NCBI RefSeq assembly: GCF_001625655.1
Contig: NZ_AUYB01000103.1
Location: forward strand, 186,001-250,000
Length of the DNA: 64,000 nt
Direction: 5' to 3'
From: Pseudoalteromonas luteoviolacea DSM 6061
GTDB taxonomy: Bacteria; Pseudomonadota; Gammaproteobacteria; Enterobacterales; Alteromonadaceae
A program made the position numbers and the translations under genes. Position 1 is the first letter of the stretch; each line of letters starts with the position of its first letter. Of this stretch, positions 16,655 through 26,596 are shown piece after piece. The notes under the pieces were generated by a model, which saw nothing but the letters and a program-made list of their open reading frames with translations, did not search any database and had not been told where the DNA came from.

Positions 16655-18616
16655 TTATTTCACATCGAAGTAGCTTAGATTAACGCCGATGACGCTTTGC
16701 TCATCGTCAGCTTTCTCAATCGGCGCAGCACTGGCTGCAAAGTTGGTTTCAATATATTGATTGATAAGCTTGCTTGAGTTTTCTTCGTAGACCGCTTTAA
16801 TTGCATCAGAAGAGGAAATATGGGTAGATTCGAAATAGGCCTGACTCAATGGTTTTAAGCCAAAGCCTTTTTCGAGTGCCAAGTCGGTAGAGCGCAGCGC
16901 ACCCTCAACCCAGCCCTGATAATCGGAAAATGCTTCACCGCAAGTAAATAAGTTTGGTAGTGGTTCTGAGAGTGTCGCCATGACTTCTTTGTCATTTGCG
17001 CCAACAGCCCACTGGTGCACACCATAACCAAATTGACGGTTTGCTGGAATATCAAATTTCACGCTGCCTTCCCAAATACGCGCACTGGTTAATACTGGTG
17101 CTGGTACGTAATGAGTATTAAAAATATCTTTAAAGAAACGTGTTGCCTGCTCAACCACCGCGGTAGATGCGGGGTAAATATCATCTGGTACATTTTCTAC
17201 GTAGTGATCTTGTTTAGGGTTGTGATAAGTTTCACCAATATTTTGTAAATTGCTCCAGAAGTTGATGTTGAGGTAGTCACAGTAAATGGTCAGTGCCGCA
17301 GGGCGTTCATATTTGTCGTTGCCTATTCGCTCCAATTTTGCTTCCACTGCGTCAGATGGGTGTGTGGTGCGCTCTTCGTACATAAGTGCCGCAGCGAGCT
17401 CTTCATTTACAGCATAAAATGGATAAACAGAGCCTGTAGGTAAGTCCGCAAAGTTAGGCCCAAACTCTACAGCGGGACGACCTGTGGTGCCGCGCCCCCA
17501 CCAAGCTGAATCATAATAAAGATTGATCTTGAGTAGAGGTTGGTTGCTTGCTGATTGCAGTGTATTCCAAAGTAGTTCAGAGCGATCTTGATCAAGGCGG
17601 TTAATTACATTAGACCGTACAAAAAGTTTTTCAAGCGCCAATCTAGGTAGGCCTAAGATCACTTTTTCGGCTTTGACTAATCCCTTGTGAATTTTGCCAT
17701 GGGCATCGATGTGTGCATAACTCAACTCATATAAACCTGACTCTTCATTGAAATCTATTTCTTCAATGGTAGTTTGCAAGTGAATATTGTTTGTGCCTAC
17801 CTCTTCAACTAACTTGTTAGGCAATGTGCTGAAACCATCTTTAAAGGTCTTGAACTTAACACCCGCAGGAAAGTCTTCTAGCAATTGATAGGCAACGCCT
17901 GCATTCATTTGCGACAGGAATGTACCATTGAAACCCAAGACACGATAGAGCATGGTAATGCACTCTTGCGAGTAACCCATATCGGTGTATAGGTCCCATA
18001 GAGTCCACTGATTGAGCCCTTGACCTTTCCACTGGCACTCTAGCCTAAAATCTTGCCAAAATTGTGGCCCTCTCACTTTAGGGCGTTGTTGGAACTGTGG
18101 GTTTGCTTCCAAAATGCGGTTAAATACCACATTGACGATGTCCTTTGGATTCACACCTTGCTCAGATTGATCTAGGTTGTATAGATGTGACCAGATTGCA
18201 TAATCGTCTTGTTGTGCATCTGAAACACTAAAGCTTTCGCCTCTAAAAAATAAGCGATTATTGCCACCGCTATTCATCGGAAATGGAACGATATCGTCTT
18301 GCAAGTTCAGTTTTAAAAATAGCGCCATCAAATCGTCCATACCATCAAACAAGAAGCGCATACCGCCTTGTTCTTCTTTTACCGTGATGGTTTTAGGTTC
18401 ATCAGAGCGAAGGTTTTTAAATTCAATGAGATCTGAATCCAAGCGACCGCCAGTTCTATCAGAACGTTCGAAGATGGCTAAATCTTGGCAGTTTGCTTCT
18501 TGTTGTAATCTCCATGCGCTGTAAAGCCCTGACATACCTGCGCCCACAATGGCGACTTTAACTTGAGAGGGAAGCTGCTTATCCGTTATTTCTTTTCCAA
18601 AAGTATAATGTGTCAT
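16655..18616 (-). CDS. FAD-dependent L-amino-acid oxidase (flavin amine oxidase family)
   Basis: A 653-residue flavoenzyme. The N-terminal Rossmann motif GAGMSG (25-30) is followed by the FERSDRTGGRLDSD FAD-binding segment. GGMRF (about residue 81) holds the Arg that binds the substrate carboxylate in bacterial and snake L-amino-acid oxidases. The C-terminal FAD motif is CGEAFSDYQGWVEGALRS. Oxidative deamination gives a 2-keto acid, ammonia and H2O2. There is no signal peptide. AAGGAATAACG precedes the ATG. It is first in an operon with a keto-acid decarboxylase and is divergent from a CadC-like regulator. Related marine-bacterial oxidases are antibacterial through H2O2. Confidence 0.9.
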   Translation of the reverse strand: MTHYTFGKEITDKQLPSQVKVAIVGAGMSGLYSAWRLQQEANCQDLAIFERSDRTGGRLDSDLIEFKNLRSDEPKTITVKEEQGGMRFLFDGMDDLMALFLKLNLQDDIVPFPMNSGGNNRLFFRGESFSVSDAQQDDYAIWSHLYNLDQSEQGVNPKDIVNVVFNRILEANPQFQQRPKVRGPQFWQDFRLECQWKGQGLNQWTLWDLYTDMGYSQECITMLYRVLGFNGTFLSQMNAGVAYQLLEDFPAGVKFKTFKDGFSTLPNKLVEEVGTNNIHLQTTIEEIDFNEESGLYELSYAHIDAHGKIHKGLVKAEKVILGLPRLALEKLFVRSNVINRLDQDRSELLWNTLQSASNQPLLKINLYYDSAWWGRGTTGRPAVEFGPNFADLPTGSVYPFYAVNEELAAALMYEERTTHPSDAVEAKLERIGNDKYERPAALTIYCDYLNINFWSNLQNIGETYHNPKQDHYVENVPDDIYPASTAVVEQATRFFKDIFNTHYVPAPVLTSARIWEGSVKFDIPANRQFGYGVHQWAVGANDKEVMATLSEPLPNLFTCGEAFSDYQGWVEGALRSTDLALEKGFGLKPLSQAYFESTHISSSDAIKAVYEENSSKLINQYIETNFAASAAPIEKADDEQSVIGVNLSYFDVK

Positions 18617-18988
18617 CGTTATTCCTTAGCCTTGATGGTTAAGTCTACTTTGACAGACGACTACTCCTATAAAACCACTACTGCGACTGTGCTGCAAAGC
18701 AGATGATTAAATCTGCAGTTGTTTATAAATGATCGTTATTTTTCTGGTTGCTAAGTATGAGCAAAATAAACTAACAGCCAGAAAACACCTCATTAAATGT
18801 AGCACATAGGTTAATTTATTTTCGCCATAATGTTTTGAAATGAAAAAATCGCAATGGTAATTGGCGATCTCGATAAACTCTCTTCGGATGGCTTGAGAGT
18901 CCTTTTTAGTTGAGGCAAACTATATTTAAAACAGCTGCTTATAATTAGGTGGAGATCGAGGGTTGCAAGCAATAAATGGTGTTAGTTG
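18617..18988. other. Divergent regulatory region, oxidase operon / CadC-like regulator
   Basis: 372 bp between divergent genes, AT-rich, no ORF of note. It must hold the promoters of both the oxidase operon and the regulator, and is the likeliest place for the regulator's binding site. No clear palindrome or riboswitch-like fold was recognised. Confidence 0.5.
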
Positions 18989-20623
18989 ATGCGTATTAAA
19001 TTTGATAACAAGGATGTGGATCTCACTTTAGGTAGAGTTTCGTTACTTGATACCGACCCTACAGAGGTGTATGAAATTCGCGCTAAAACACTCCAAGTAT
19101 TAGAAACTTTAATTAAAAATCGCGACAGGATTGTAACCAAGCAAGAGCTGTTAGATAGAGTTTGGAGCGGCTTGATTGTGCAAGATCAAGTGTTAGTTCA
19201 ATCGATTAAAGAAATCCGAGATTTATTGGGGGCTAGTACGATAAAAACCTTTCCCAAGATAGGATATCGATGGGTGGTTGAAATTGACATTGCAGAAACG
19301 CCCACTCAGGGAGTATTGGCGCGCAACTCTATTTGGATGACTATTGGCGCTGTAGTTTGTTTACTTTTCAGCTGTTTTATCTATATCAGTTTATACGCGG
19401 GAACATCTTCGCAATTACCCAAAGTTGCATTTTTACCTATCGAAAATGCCATGCCTGATAAACTGCACGATTGGGTTTCAATTAAGGGTATGGATCAGCT
19501 TTCTCAGGCATTGCGGGAACAAAGTGAGTTACAGGTTAGTGCGGTTGATGATGTACTGCTTGCTGTTGAGCGAATGAACAAAGGTAGCTTAAGCCCCGAG
19601 GTTTCAGGGCCTCAGTATTTTTTTAAACTACACCAAATATTAGAGGCGCAATTAATTGTACAAACCCGCTTGACGGGTTACCCACAAGATCTGCAGTTGC
19701 ACTATACCTTGCATTCTCACCTAGGGCCCCAACAAGGAGTCGTGTTAGCACAAAGTGTGGATGAGGCCCTGAGTGAATTGACGAATATCTTAGCGCAAAG
19801 GTATGGTCTCGCGACGCAAAGTGCGAGTGAGCACTACTATAGTGCATTTAGTAATCAAGCATTTGCAAAAGGGGTTAATGCTTACTTACAACGTGACTAT
19901 GCCGCTGCTATTACATTATTTCGCAGCGCTTTGGTTGAGCAACCTGATATGCTCGCAGCGAGGCGCTATTTAGCTGGTAGTCTCGCAAATACCTATGAAT
20001 TTGATCGAGCGATTGAATTATTGCGTGGGAGCCTGCAGATTGCAGATAATTCCCAAAGTCAAAAGGAGCACCTGAGAGCAAATTTGATGATTGGCTATTT
20101 GCTCATTAATTGGCCTCAAGGAGATGATAGGCAAAAAGAGTTGAGTGTTGCACAGAAGTATATTGCCCAAGCAAAAAGGCTTGCGCAATCTAGCCAGGAT
20201 AAATTGTTTATTGCCTATTCATATGAAGAGCTTGGCAAAATTAAACGCTTACAGGGGTACTTCAGTGAGGCAACAAGATGGTTGCTCGCTGCACTAGACT
20301 ACCATCAGAGTTTTCATGGTAGGTATGGGCAAACTGCAGCCCTGATCGAGCTGGCACGTATTGCAATCGCACAAGGCGAATTGGAAGAGGCTAAGCGCTA
20401 TTTTTCTGACGCGATGCGCATAGCCGACGATAGCAAAGCGCACCCAAACCAGATTTGGGTGTTGCTTGCGCAAGCAGATATGTACAGAGACCTAAACGAG
20501 CAAGTGATTGCAGACGAATTTGCTAAACAAGCACTTGAGATTGCGTATCGAGCAGATAGCCCACAGCTCATTGCGCGAGTTGAGGCGTGGTTTGCTCAAG
20601 TGCCCATTCACACTGTTAATTAA
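18989..20623 (+). CDS. CadC-like membrane-bound transcriptional regulator with TPR domain
   Basis: About 544 residues. The N-terminal winged helix (1-105) is of OmpR/CadC type: KTLQVLETLIKNRDRIVTKQELLDRVW, given here as its blocks TLQVLETLIKNRD and TKQELLDRVW, ending in the hairpin PKIGYRWVVEID. One TM helix follows (about 112-133), then an extracytoplasmic region ending in a tetratricopeptide-repeat array (about 300-540, repeats such as AFAKGVNAYLQRDYAAAI). Such proteins sense periplasmic signals and bind DNA directly from the membrane. Divergent placement suggests control of the oxidase/decarboxylase operon. I prefer the ATG at 18989 to an adjacent TTG; no strong ribosome-binding site is seen. 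Its stop overlaps the convergent GH16 stop by 3 nt. Confidence 0.88.
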   Translation: MRIKFDNKDVDLTLGRVSLLDTDPTEVYEIRAKTLQVLETLIKNRDRIVTKQELLDRVWSGLIVQDQVLVQSIKEIRDLLGASTIKTFPKIGYRWVVEIDIAETPTQGVLARNSIWMTIGAVVCLLFSCFIYISLYAGTSSQLPKVAFLPIENAMPDKLHDWVSIKGMDQLSQALREQSELQVSAVDDVLLAVERMNKGSLSPEVSGPQYFFKLHQILEAQLIVQTRLTGYPQDLQLHYTLHSHLGPQQGVVLAQSVDEALSELTNILAQRYGLATQSASEHYYSAFSNQAFAKGVNAYLQRDYAAAITLFRSALVEQPDMLAARRYLAGSLANTYEFDRAIELLRGSLQIADNSQSQKEHLRANLMIGYLLINWPQGDDRQKELSVAQKYIAQAKRLAQSSQDKLFIAYSYEELGKIKRLQGYFSEATRWLLAALDYHQSFHGRYGQTAALIELARIAIAQGELEEAKRYFSDAMRIADDSKAHPNQIWVLLAQADMYRDLNEQVIADEFAKQALEIAYRADSPQLIARVEAWFAQVPIHTVN

Positions 20624-21555
20624 AGACTGCAGTAATCTGCTTGTTTCGGTGTCCAGTCTGGCACCGTATCTTTTTGTGCAATTTTATCTTTGCGTAGTTG
20701 TTCTACTGACAGGCTCACTGCGCGAGGTGAAACCACCTTATCTTTGACAAAGTAAACCCAGTCCACGTCGTGATGGTATTGCCTCATTAAGTTAGATTGC
20801 ACCAGTTTATTGGGATCAAACCATTGGTTGAAGTTAATAGACATAGGTACTTCCGGATAAACATCTGCGCCATGTTCTGCAAAAAGGTGACCATTCACAT
20901 AATATTTTAACGTATTGTTTGCTACTTGAAGCACTAGGGTGTTCCAACCTTGCAAAGACTCAATGTGATAGTCATAAGCGTTTACTTTGGTCCAAGGCGT
21001 AAGTTGAAAAGTTTCCCACGAGGTAGCAAACAACGCTAATCGTTCAGTTCCCCAGCCACCATTTGGTAAATACTCAAAGTCCATTTCACTATAGTTTTTA
21101 TCCATAGGTGCCTTGAGTGGGCTTATGGCGTAAAAGGTTTGAATTACAGCATCGCCATCAGGGCCGTATTGAGGTGCATCATTAAAGTAAACTCTGGCAG
21201 CATATGTGCCTTCACGGTATTTTCGTTTATGACATATTTGTGTGTGACGGGTGTTTTGTGCAGTTCCATCTGTTTTAGCTGTAATTCGCATTACAATGTT
21301 GCCAGCTTCAATTGGGTCTGGGTGAAAGCTAATGCCTTCTTGCCACCACGTTGCATTTTTAATCCCAGGGTGTCCTGTTTCGTGGCGGATTTGCCAACCA
21401 TTTTTTTGTGCATCTGAAAATTGACGGTAGCTAAAGTCGTCAAACATGACAGCATTCGATGTTGCATAAGCAAAAGGGGTGGCTGCACCAACTCCTAATA
21501 CGCCGATTGTCATGAGTCCCAATTGGGTTTTTATCAATAGTTTGTTTATTTGCAT
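20620..21555 (-). CDS. Secreted GH16-like glycoside hydrolase
   Basis: A 311-residue protein with a signal peptide (cleavage near FAYA, about residue 31). The catalytic GH16 motif E-x-D-x-E is present as E157-M-D159-F-E161 after a DGDAVIQTFYA strand. Jelly-roll strands such as GTYAARVYF and the late LVLQVANNTLKYYVNGHLF match the laminarinase/agarase family. It would cleave beta-glucan or galactan polymers outside the cell; the exact polymer is not clear. AGGAG lies 9 nt before the ATG. It shares 3 nt with the stop codon of the convergent regulator gene. Confidence 0.82.
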   Translation of the reverse strand: MQINKLLIKTQLGLMTIGVLGVGAATPFAYATSNAVMFDDFSYRQFSDAQKNGWQIRHETGHPGIKNATWWQEGISFHPDPIEAGNIVMRITAKTDGTAQNTRHTQICHKRKYREGTYAARVYFNDAPQYGPDGDAVIQTFYAISPLKAPMDKNYSEMDFEYLPNGGWGTERLALFATSWETFQLTPWTKVNAYDYHIESLQGWNTLVLQVANNTLKYYVNGHLFAEHGADVYPEVPMSINFNQWFDPNKLVQSNLMRQYHHDVDWVYFVKDKVVSPRAVSLSVEQLRKDKIAQKDTVPDWTPKQADYCSL

Positions 21556-21686
21556 GGGTGCTTACTCCTGTGTCTAGCTTGTAGGTAGCTTGAACAAACT
21601 CAGAGGGAGTGGCCAATTAAACTTGCTTAAATCAGCAAATAGACAGTATTAAAAAAAATTAAATTTATGATATGTATAGTTAAATA

Positions 21687-21708
21687 TTAAAAATGAGCCT
21701 TTGCTCAT
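21687..21708 (-). terminator. Intrinsic terminator after the RND permease/adaptor operon
   Basis: On the minus strand: ATGAGC, AAAG loop, GCTCAT, then TTTTTAAT. An upstream GAGCC (near 21720) can pair with the same distal arm as an alternative larger fold. Confidence 0.72.
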
Positions 21709-21744
21709 CCATAAGCTGGCTCATTGGGCTAGTATCTTTGGAGG

Positions 21745-22830
21745 CTATTTTAGTGGCTGCACTTCAACCTCTTGGCCATCGGTCAGTCTTTCTGCACCAC
21801 GCACAGCAATACTATCTCCAATCTTTAAGGCATCTGCATCTAAAGGCGTGATTGCGACTAAGCTGCCTTCACCTTTACCCACCTCAACGGGCACTTGTAA
21901 AACGGTATTGTCAGGGCTGACCTTGACGATATGCACCCCTTGTTTTCGGATAATCAAAGCATCTCTATTAATCAACATTTTAGCTTGCAATGAGCGTAGT
22001 GGTACTGTGACATCTACAAGTTGGCCGACCGCAAACGTTTGAGATGTGTGCTTTTCTAACTTGGCGCGCACTTCTACAGTTTGAGAACGGGGATCCGTTG
22101 CAGGAATGACCGAGGTTACTATTGCTTGTGCTTTTAGTGGCGTATCCAAATTACCGGCTTGGATGGGCAGTGTGATCCCAGGCTTTAAGTAATGTAGGTA
22201 CTTTACCGGCACATAAAGGCGAGTTTCTAAGTTGTCGATATCAACAAAGTTGAGTAGTTCATCAGCGCGACTTACCTCCCTACCTGCGCGTTTAAAACGC
22301 TCACTAACAACACCTGAAAATGGTGCTCGAATGGTTGCACGCTCTAGTTGATCTGCAATCACTTTCAGTTCAATTTTTGCCAACGCAATATCCGACAGGG
22401 CAAGATCATGTTGATTTTGCACACTGTCTACTTGCGTTGCTGCCGCACTATTGGACTTGGCTAAGCGTTTTAAGCGATTTAGCTCCTGTTTGTGAAACCT
22501 TAAGTTTACTTGTGCACGATTGAGCATTTCTTTTTGTCTGGCTTGATCGAGCTCCAAGGGTAAGGTGTCCATTTTGACAAGAATTTCACCTTCGCTTACT
22601 CGTTCTCCGGGCTCTGCCACATACAACACTCGGCCAGAAATTCCCGCCGTCAGAACGACGTCTTTCTTACCAAATAGCGTACCATTTACGGCCAGTGAAC
22701 TAGTCAATGGTGCTTGAGTAACAGGCTCTACTGTGACCGGAAGCGCTGCATGGCTTTGTATGCTGTATATGGCAGTGCTGCATGCCAATGCGAGAGAGAA
22801 CAGTTTTACAGAAAAATATGAGTTTTGCAT
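21745..22830 (-). CDS. RND efflux periplasmic adaptor (HlyD/MFP family)
   Basis: 361 residues: signal peptide (to about residue 28), beta-barrel, split lipoyl-like domain (VLYVAEPGERVSEGEILVKM is read as VAEPGERVSEGEILVKMD; second half TIRAPFSGVVSERF) around a short coiled-coil hairpin rich in Arg, Gln and Glu (about 88-160), then a membrane-proximal domain. It links the inner-membrane pump to an outer-membrane channel. AAGGAAG precedes the ATG, 10 nt after the permease stop. No TolC-type gene lies nearby, so a general TolC elsewhere is probably used. Confidence 0.92.
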   Translation of the reverse strand: MQNSYFSVKLFSLALACSTAIYSIQSHAALPVTVEPVTQAPLTSSLAVNGTLFGKKDVVLTAGISGRVLYVAEPGERVSEGEILVKMDTLPLELDQARQKEMLNRAQVNLRFHKQELNRLKRLAKSNSAAATQVDSVQNQHDLALSDIALAKIELKVIADQLERATIRAPFSGVVSERFKRAGREVSRADELLNFVDIDNLETRLYVPVKYLHYLKPGITLPIQAGNLDTPLKAQAIVTSVIPATDPRSQTVEVRAKLEKHTSQTFAVGQLVDVTVPLRSLQAKMLINRDALIIRKQGVHIVKVSPDNTVLQVPVEVGKGEGSLVAITPLDADALKIGDSIAVRGAERLTDGQEVEVQPLK

Positions 22831-22840
22831 TGGTACTTCC

Positions 22841-25800
22841 TTACTGATTCGACACTAAATTAAGCTTAGGTTGAGGTTCGTCCTTTTTATCAGACTTGGG
22901 CGCTTTAGCACTGCCTAATTGCAGTAAACTTGGCATTAGAATAAGTGTAAAAAGGGCACTAATTGCCATACCTCCTACAATGACCGTTGCCAGCCCACGG
23001 TATATCTCTGAACCAACACCTGGTACTAGTGTTAGTGGCAGCATACCAAATAAACTGGTTAGAGTGCTCAGATAAACGGGTCTTGCTCGCATCAGAACAG
23101 CTTGACGCACAGCTTGCTGGCGAGCTAAGCCATTTGCTTCTGCAACCCGAGTCTGGTCAACCAATAAAATGGCATTGTTAACAACCAGTCCTAATAGAAT
23201 GATGAAACCTATCATGGTCAATAAGTCCAAAGACTGGAAGGTGAACAAGTTGAGTATATAGAGCGCGATCACGCCTCCTGCTGCGGCCATTGGCATTACT
23301 AGTAATACCAATAAGCTGTCTTTAGCTGATTTGAATAGGGCGCTCATCAACAAGAATAAAATAAACAAAGCTAGCACAAAATTGATGGTCATTTCCTGAA
23401 TTGCTGAATTTAGTTTTTGTGCATTACCAGCCAAAATAACACCGGCATTGTCTGGGATAGCAGCCTTAACTTTAGGCAGAACTTGCGAAGCAAGAATTTG
23501 TTGCGCCTGTTCTAAGGTCATATCTGCTGGTGGTGTAACAACGACACTTACCGTACGGCGGCCATTGACGCGGCGCAATTGACTTGGACCAACGGTACGC
23601 TCAACACGTGCAAGCTCTCCAATGGTTTGCACGCCTGAATCAGGTGTGACCAATGGCAGCGCTTTCAATTCTTCTGGTGAATCCCAAGATGTAGAGCGCA
23701 GGATCACGTTCATACGATCATTACCATTAAAATACTCGTTGATAAATAGCCCGCCGGTGAACGCTTGCATTGCTTGAGACACATCTTGTCGTGTGAGTCC
23801 AGCTTGTGTAATTCGGCGATCATTGGGGTGTAGTCTGAGTTCTGGTTCTGCCATATCCAAGCGTGGCTGAGGTTGCGCAGTTGCGGTTGGCATCGCTTCT
23901 TTGACAGCACTCAGTGCGGTTTGTGCACCGATAATAAGGTCATCCATATTCGGGCCTGTTAGGTCAATATTGATGTTTCTACCGTCACCACCATTTGACA
24001 CTTGGATCATTGATCCCCTAAAGAGGAAGACTTGGGTGTCAGGCAAATCTACGAGTATTTCTTCTCTGGTAACTTTCATCAGCTCCTCAACGCGTTGTGG
24101 ATCTGCTGAGTAGATAAATCCACCGGCATTGGAGCCGAAAACAAACTGATTAAAACTTTTGATACCTGGTTCCTTTTCACCATTGTAGTAGGGCATCAGT
24201 CGTGCTTTTACGCGCTTTAAAAGCTCTTCTTCCATATAGGTAATATTGGCGCCTGGCGGTGTAACAAGAGAGAAAAAGAATCCGTCCGTCGGGGCCTGTG
24301 GCATAAAGTCAGTTTTAGGTAACATGGTTACAGTGATGAGTAGCGAGCCACCTAGTAAGCCTGTTATCCAAGAAATTTGTTTAGTGCGAGTGTTAGTCAG
24401 GCCCATAATCAATTTAGTGAGCTTTTGCCAATATTGTTTATATGGGTCGGCTTTGGTTTTACTGTCGGGCAAATAGCGATTTGCTATTGGTATAATTGTC
24501 AGCGCGCTAATCAAAGAGGCTATCACGGCAATAGATAGTGTCAGAGCGAGGTCTGAAAATAGCTGACCTTCAATGCCGGCCATAAACATAATGGGTAAAA
24601 AAATCGCAACACTGGTCGCCGTAGAAGCGAATAAGGCCCCAGCAACTTGCGTGGCGCCCTTGAGCGCAGCTTTGGCATTGTCCATCCCCTCGGTTCTCAA
24701 TCTTGCAATGCTTTCCTGAACAATAATTGCTGCATCCAATACCAGTCCTACTGCAAAAGCTAGGCCTGCCAGCGAGATTACGTTAATACTACGGTCAAAA
24801 AGGTTGAGCGCTAAAAAGGCAACCATGAGCGATACGGGGATCGTAGCTGCAATTACAAATGTGGTTTTCAGGCCTCGGAAAAAGAGCCACAATATGATGC
24901 ACGACAACAAAACGCCTAAACCTAAATTACTTTTCACCAGTAACAGCGCATTACGAATATGCACAGATGCATCAAAACTAAGCTCTATGGCTAAACCGGC
25001 TTCTTTGAGTGGTCCGGCATTGAGCTCTTTGATTGCAATGTTGATATTATCTAACAGTGCAACGGTGTTGGCGTCATTAATTCTGGCTACGCGAATGTAG
25101 TAAGCGGGCTGACCATTTCTACCACTCATACCGAGGCGATCAGAGAATGTCTCTTCAACGGTGGCGATGTCACCCAAGTAAATGGGTCGCTCGTTGGAGT
25201 AGCCAATGCGCATTTGTAACATGTCTTGCAAATCATATTGGCCTGTAAAACGCACCGTGTACTGACGTCGGCCAACATTGGCAAGGCCGGCTGATGTATC
25301 TCTTGATGCTTGTAACGTGCGACGGATCTGATTGAGGCTAATTCCAAGTGCCGCGGCTTTGTGTGGATCGAATGTGATGCGCAATTCTCGGGCGCGCTCA
25401 CTAGCAAGATCTACGCGAGAAATTCCGGGAATTTGGGCCAGACGAGGCTCAACGATTTCTTCAATTTGTTTTTGATATTGTGCCATATCAAAGCTCAGGC
25501 CTTCTTCACCTGCATCTAGTGGCAACACCAACAACGTCGCAGCTTGTCCGGCTGAACCGCCAAAGTTGCCACCCGCACTAACCACTGGATCAATGGCATC
25601 TAAGGGCAGTGGCGGGGCTTGATTCAAATTTGTTAGAACATCCAACATGGCTTGCTGCATGTCAGTACCAATATCAAAGGTCAATGTAATAAACCCATTA
25701 CCGCGATTGATTGTGGTATCGACTTGAAGTGCTCCCGGTGTGTTTTTGACCGCGTTTTCGAGCGGCTCGAGTATCACAGACTCAACTTCTTCAGGAGCGG

Positions 25801-25960
25801 CTTGTCTCCAGCCCGAAAAAATTGTGATTTGTGGTTGTTCTATATCGGGTGTGAGTTGAATAGGGAGTTTAAAAATACTGAGTAATCCAAACACCATAAC
25901 CAAAACCAAGATGACAATTACACTGGCAGGGTTTTTTAGTGAACTGCGCGTTAAATTCAT
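22841..25960 (-). CDS. RND efflux permease (HAE1/AcrB superfamily, variant proton-relay residues)
   Basis: A 1039-residue inner-membrane pump with 12 TM helices and two large periplasmic loops. In TM4, GLVLDAAIIVQESI keeps the first relay Asp (AcrB D407) but has Ala where AcrB has D408; in TM10, GLVVNNAILLVDQTR has Asn where AcrB has K940. The coordinated change marks a subgroup of RND pumps distinct from AcrB. The start at 25960 (GGAAG 5 nt upstream) is preferred to an in-frame TTG four codons earlier. Permease precedes adaptor, the reverse of the usual order. Substrate unknown. Confidence 0.92.
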   Translation of the reverse strand: MNLTRSSLKNPASVIVILVLVMVFGLLSIFKLPIQLTPDIEQPQITIFSGWRQAAPEEVESVILEPLENAVKNTPGALQVDTTINRGNGFITLTFDIGTDMQQAMLDVLTNLNQAPPLPLDAIDPVVSAGGNFGGSAGQAATLLVLPLDAGEEGLSFDMAQYQKQIEEIVEPRLAQIPGISRVDLASERARELRITFDPHKAAALGISLNQIRRTLQASRDTSAGLANVGRRQYTVRFTGQYDLQDMLQMRIGYSNERPIYLGDIATVEETFSDRLGMSGRNGQPAYYIRVARINDANTVALLDNINIAIKELNAGPLKEAGLAIELSFDASVHIRNALLLVKSNLGLGVLLSCIILWLFFRGLKTTFVIAATIPVSLMVAFLALNLFDRSINVISLAGLAFAVGLVLDAAIIVQESIARLRTEGMDNAKAALKGATQVAGALFASTATSVAIFLPIMFMAGIEGQLFSDLALTLSIAVIASLISALTIIPIANRYLPDSKTKADPYKQYWQKLTKLIMGLTNTRTKQISWITGLLGGSLLITVTMLPKTDFMPQAPTDGFFFSLVTPPGANITYMEEELLKRVKARLMPYYNGEKEPGIKSFNQFVFGSNAGGFIYSADPQRVEELMKVTREEILVDLPDTQVFLFRGSMIQVSNGGDGRNINIDLTGPNMDDLIIGAQTALSAVKEAMPTATAQPQPRLDMAEPELRLHPNDRRITQAGLTRQDVSQAMQAFTGGLFINEYFNGNDRMNVILRSTSWDSPEELKALPLVTPDSGVQTIGELARVERTVGPSQLRRVNGRRTVSVVVTPPADMTLEQAQQILASQVLPKVKAAIPDNAGVILAGNAQKLNSAIQEMTINFVLALFILFLLMSALFKSAKDSLLVLLVMPMAAAGGVIALYILNLFTFQSLDLLTMIGFIILLGLVVNNAILLVDQTRVAEANGLARQQAVRQAVLMRARPVYLSTLTSLFGMLPLTLVPGVGSEIYRGLATVIVGGMAISALFTLILMPSLLQLGSAKAPKSDKKDEPQPKLNLVSNQ

Positions 25961-26596
25961 GACAACTTCCAAGTTTAACAGTACTTATAGCAGTGTAACG
26001 ATTGAGCAAAAAACTGCTAGCACCAAAAAATAGTCAAATAAGAAAATTAGCGATGAAAGGTCACTTTTTAGGGTTCATTTGCACTCTAGTAATAACTTGT
26101 AACGATTTTGCAGATTTTGAAATATTACCGTATCATTTGCCGGCGAAAAAATAATCGCAAGATGAGACGGTTTTAGCTTTTTTAAGCTGTATCGATATTA
26201 GAAAATTTATATTTGATGATGCTTGAGTCAAAAATGACAGGGAAGACGCTAGCCTAGCGTTTTCGCAGTGGTGATAAATAAATTCATATTGCTGACATCA
26301 ACCAGACATTAAAGTGACTCGTATTTGATATAGGTTAAAATTGCTAGGATCTTTTAAAGTTTAACTGTATATGGTCTATTTGCTGGATTAAAATCCGAGC
26401 GGGAAAAATGGAAAAATCATCCTGAAACTATAAACAATAATGCTTGAAGTTCATGATATTTAAGCATGAAAGGTCAAGCTCTGTTTTGCCACATATCAAT
26501 AGGCTAAGGCTGGTGGCAAGAGTTGGTGGATGAGTATGTTTATGGACAAACGACATAGCACCTGAAATTTGAAGTTTAATAGAAAGGAGTATCAAA
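25961..26596. other. Long divergent intergenic region
   Basis: 636 bp, AT-rich, upstream of both the RND operon and the duplicated-domain gene. Short ATG frames here end within about 15 codons. No terminator-like hairpin, tRNA or repeat was seen. The length exceeds what two promoters need, so a small RNA is possible but not supported by any visible structure. Confidence 0.4.

Noticed and set aside
18617..18988. Possible riboswitch ahead of the amino-acid oxidase
   Set aside because: No recognisable aptamer core or paired terminator was seen in the leader.
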